A stretch of DNA of 64,000 bases, taken from Casuarina equisetifolia (lineage: Eukaryota; Streptophyta; Magnoliopsida; Fagales; Casuarinaceae). Positions 63,410 to 64,000 of this stretch are shown here, one piece after another; position 1 is the stretch's first letter, and every line of letters starts with the position of its first letter. The notes under the pieces were generated by a model. That model saw nothing but the letters and a program-made list of their open reading frames with translations. It did no database searches and had not been told where the DNA came from. A program made the translations under genes and the position numbers. The stretch lies in contig CM052354.1 in the NCBI GenBank assembly GCA_028551475.1, positions 25,257,258 through 25,321,257 on the forward strand. The letters are read 5' to 3'.

Positions 63410-63960
63410 GCATTCATAAGAATATCTATAGTTTGCTCCTTCTGTATAGATATGCTTTGTCTTAACCAATCCTTGTTCCATTTTGTTCTCTTACTAGATG
63501 AAAATTCATCTTTATATGCTTTATTTTTTAATGATTCACCAAATTTTCTCCTATCTATACAGTAGCCTTGTTATTATAATACATGTAAGCAAGTCTCTCA
63601 CTAGACACCTTTAAATCTATAAGAAGTCATTTTATCCTAGTAATCTCATACGTAATTGTCATAGCTCTATATTCTACTTTAGAAGAAAATCTAAAACAAT
63701 TGTCTATCATTTTTATTTTTGCAAGATACCAATGATCTTCCCACCATTAAACCATATCCAATTACCAATTTTTTTGTCATGTGGCATCTCAATCAATCTA
63801 ATTTGCAAGATATTGTCATCTATAAATCTCCACTAACAAAAAGAAATATTCCAAGTGTTGGACAAACTCAAACTTCAAAGAATTCTCTTTTCTTTTTTTT
63901 TTTAATTTGCCTACCTTCTCTAGGTTGTTCCCTAGCTTACCATTAGGCCAAGGGGACATC
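63410..63960 (-). mobile_element. Ty1/copia LTR-retrotransposon fossil, RNase H part
   Basis: On the minus strand the segment reads like the end of a copia polyprotein (FSSKVEYRAMTITYEI, then KIKHIKMNFHLVRE), in family order. Broken in several places and truncated; no LTR recognised in the window. Confidence 0.65.
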
Positions 63961-64000
63961 CCATTCATGATTCCCATAGCTTGGTAAAATAGACATATAT

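Overview
This is nuclear DNA of a flowering plant, most likely a eudicot; I cannot name the species. The evidence is AT-rich, intron-bearing genes with GT-AG junctions and plant-only families: MIKC MADS-box, plant ZIP metal transporter, nodulin-like/NFD4 transporter, ELF5. Long intergenic stretches hold retrotransposon debris. I reconstructed exons by hand from splice sites and frame. Five genes look intact, all on the minus strand: a ZIP transporter (27.7-29.5 kb, 355 aa), a FRUITFULL-like MADS gene (FUL-B, 32.5-36.5 kb, 243 aa), an NFD4-like transporter (42.2-44.8 kb, 545 aa), ELF5/WBP11 (46.4-51.9 kb, 546 aa) and a SEPALLATA1/2-like MADS gene (53.6-59.4 kb, 243 aa).

The left 41 kb is a patchwork of local segmental duplications. 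Its pieces are: (i) the FUL-like gene in three copies, namely intact FUL-B, FUL-A (11.3-15.5 kb, MADS and K exons open but the C-terminal exon disrupted) and fossil FUL-C (1.9-5.5 kb, only exon 2 and a stub of exon 3); (ii) a two-exon PHD-finger gene in two copies (7.3-9.1 and 20.9-22.7 kb, plus strand); (iii) an unrecognised unit X, in three long copies (about 9.1-10.8, 22.7-25.5 and 37.9-41.1 kb). A 25-bp minisatellite sits where FUL-C meets the PHD block and again upstream of the second PHD copy. LINE fragments, LTR-retrotransposon fossils and a 193-bp promoter duplication distinguish the copies.

The right part (42-59 kb) is ordinary gene space: NFD4-like, ELF5, SEP. The last 4.5 kb holds no gene I recognise, only a copia-type fossil at the edge.

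The SEP and FUL-like genes recall the conserved SEP/SQUA neighbourhood of angiosperms, in which the two MADS subfamilies lie close together. Here ELF5 (a flowering-time regulator) and an NFD4-like gene lie between them, and the FUL side has expanded. SEP and FUL proteins are known to join in MADS tetramers that specify floral meristem, organ and fruit identity. That the genes of this window act together is inference from family knowledge.
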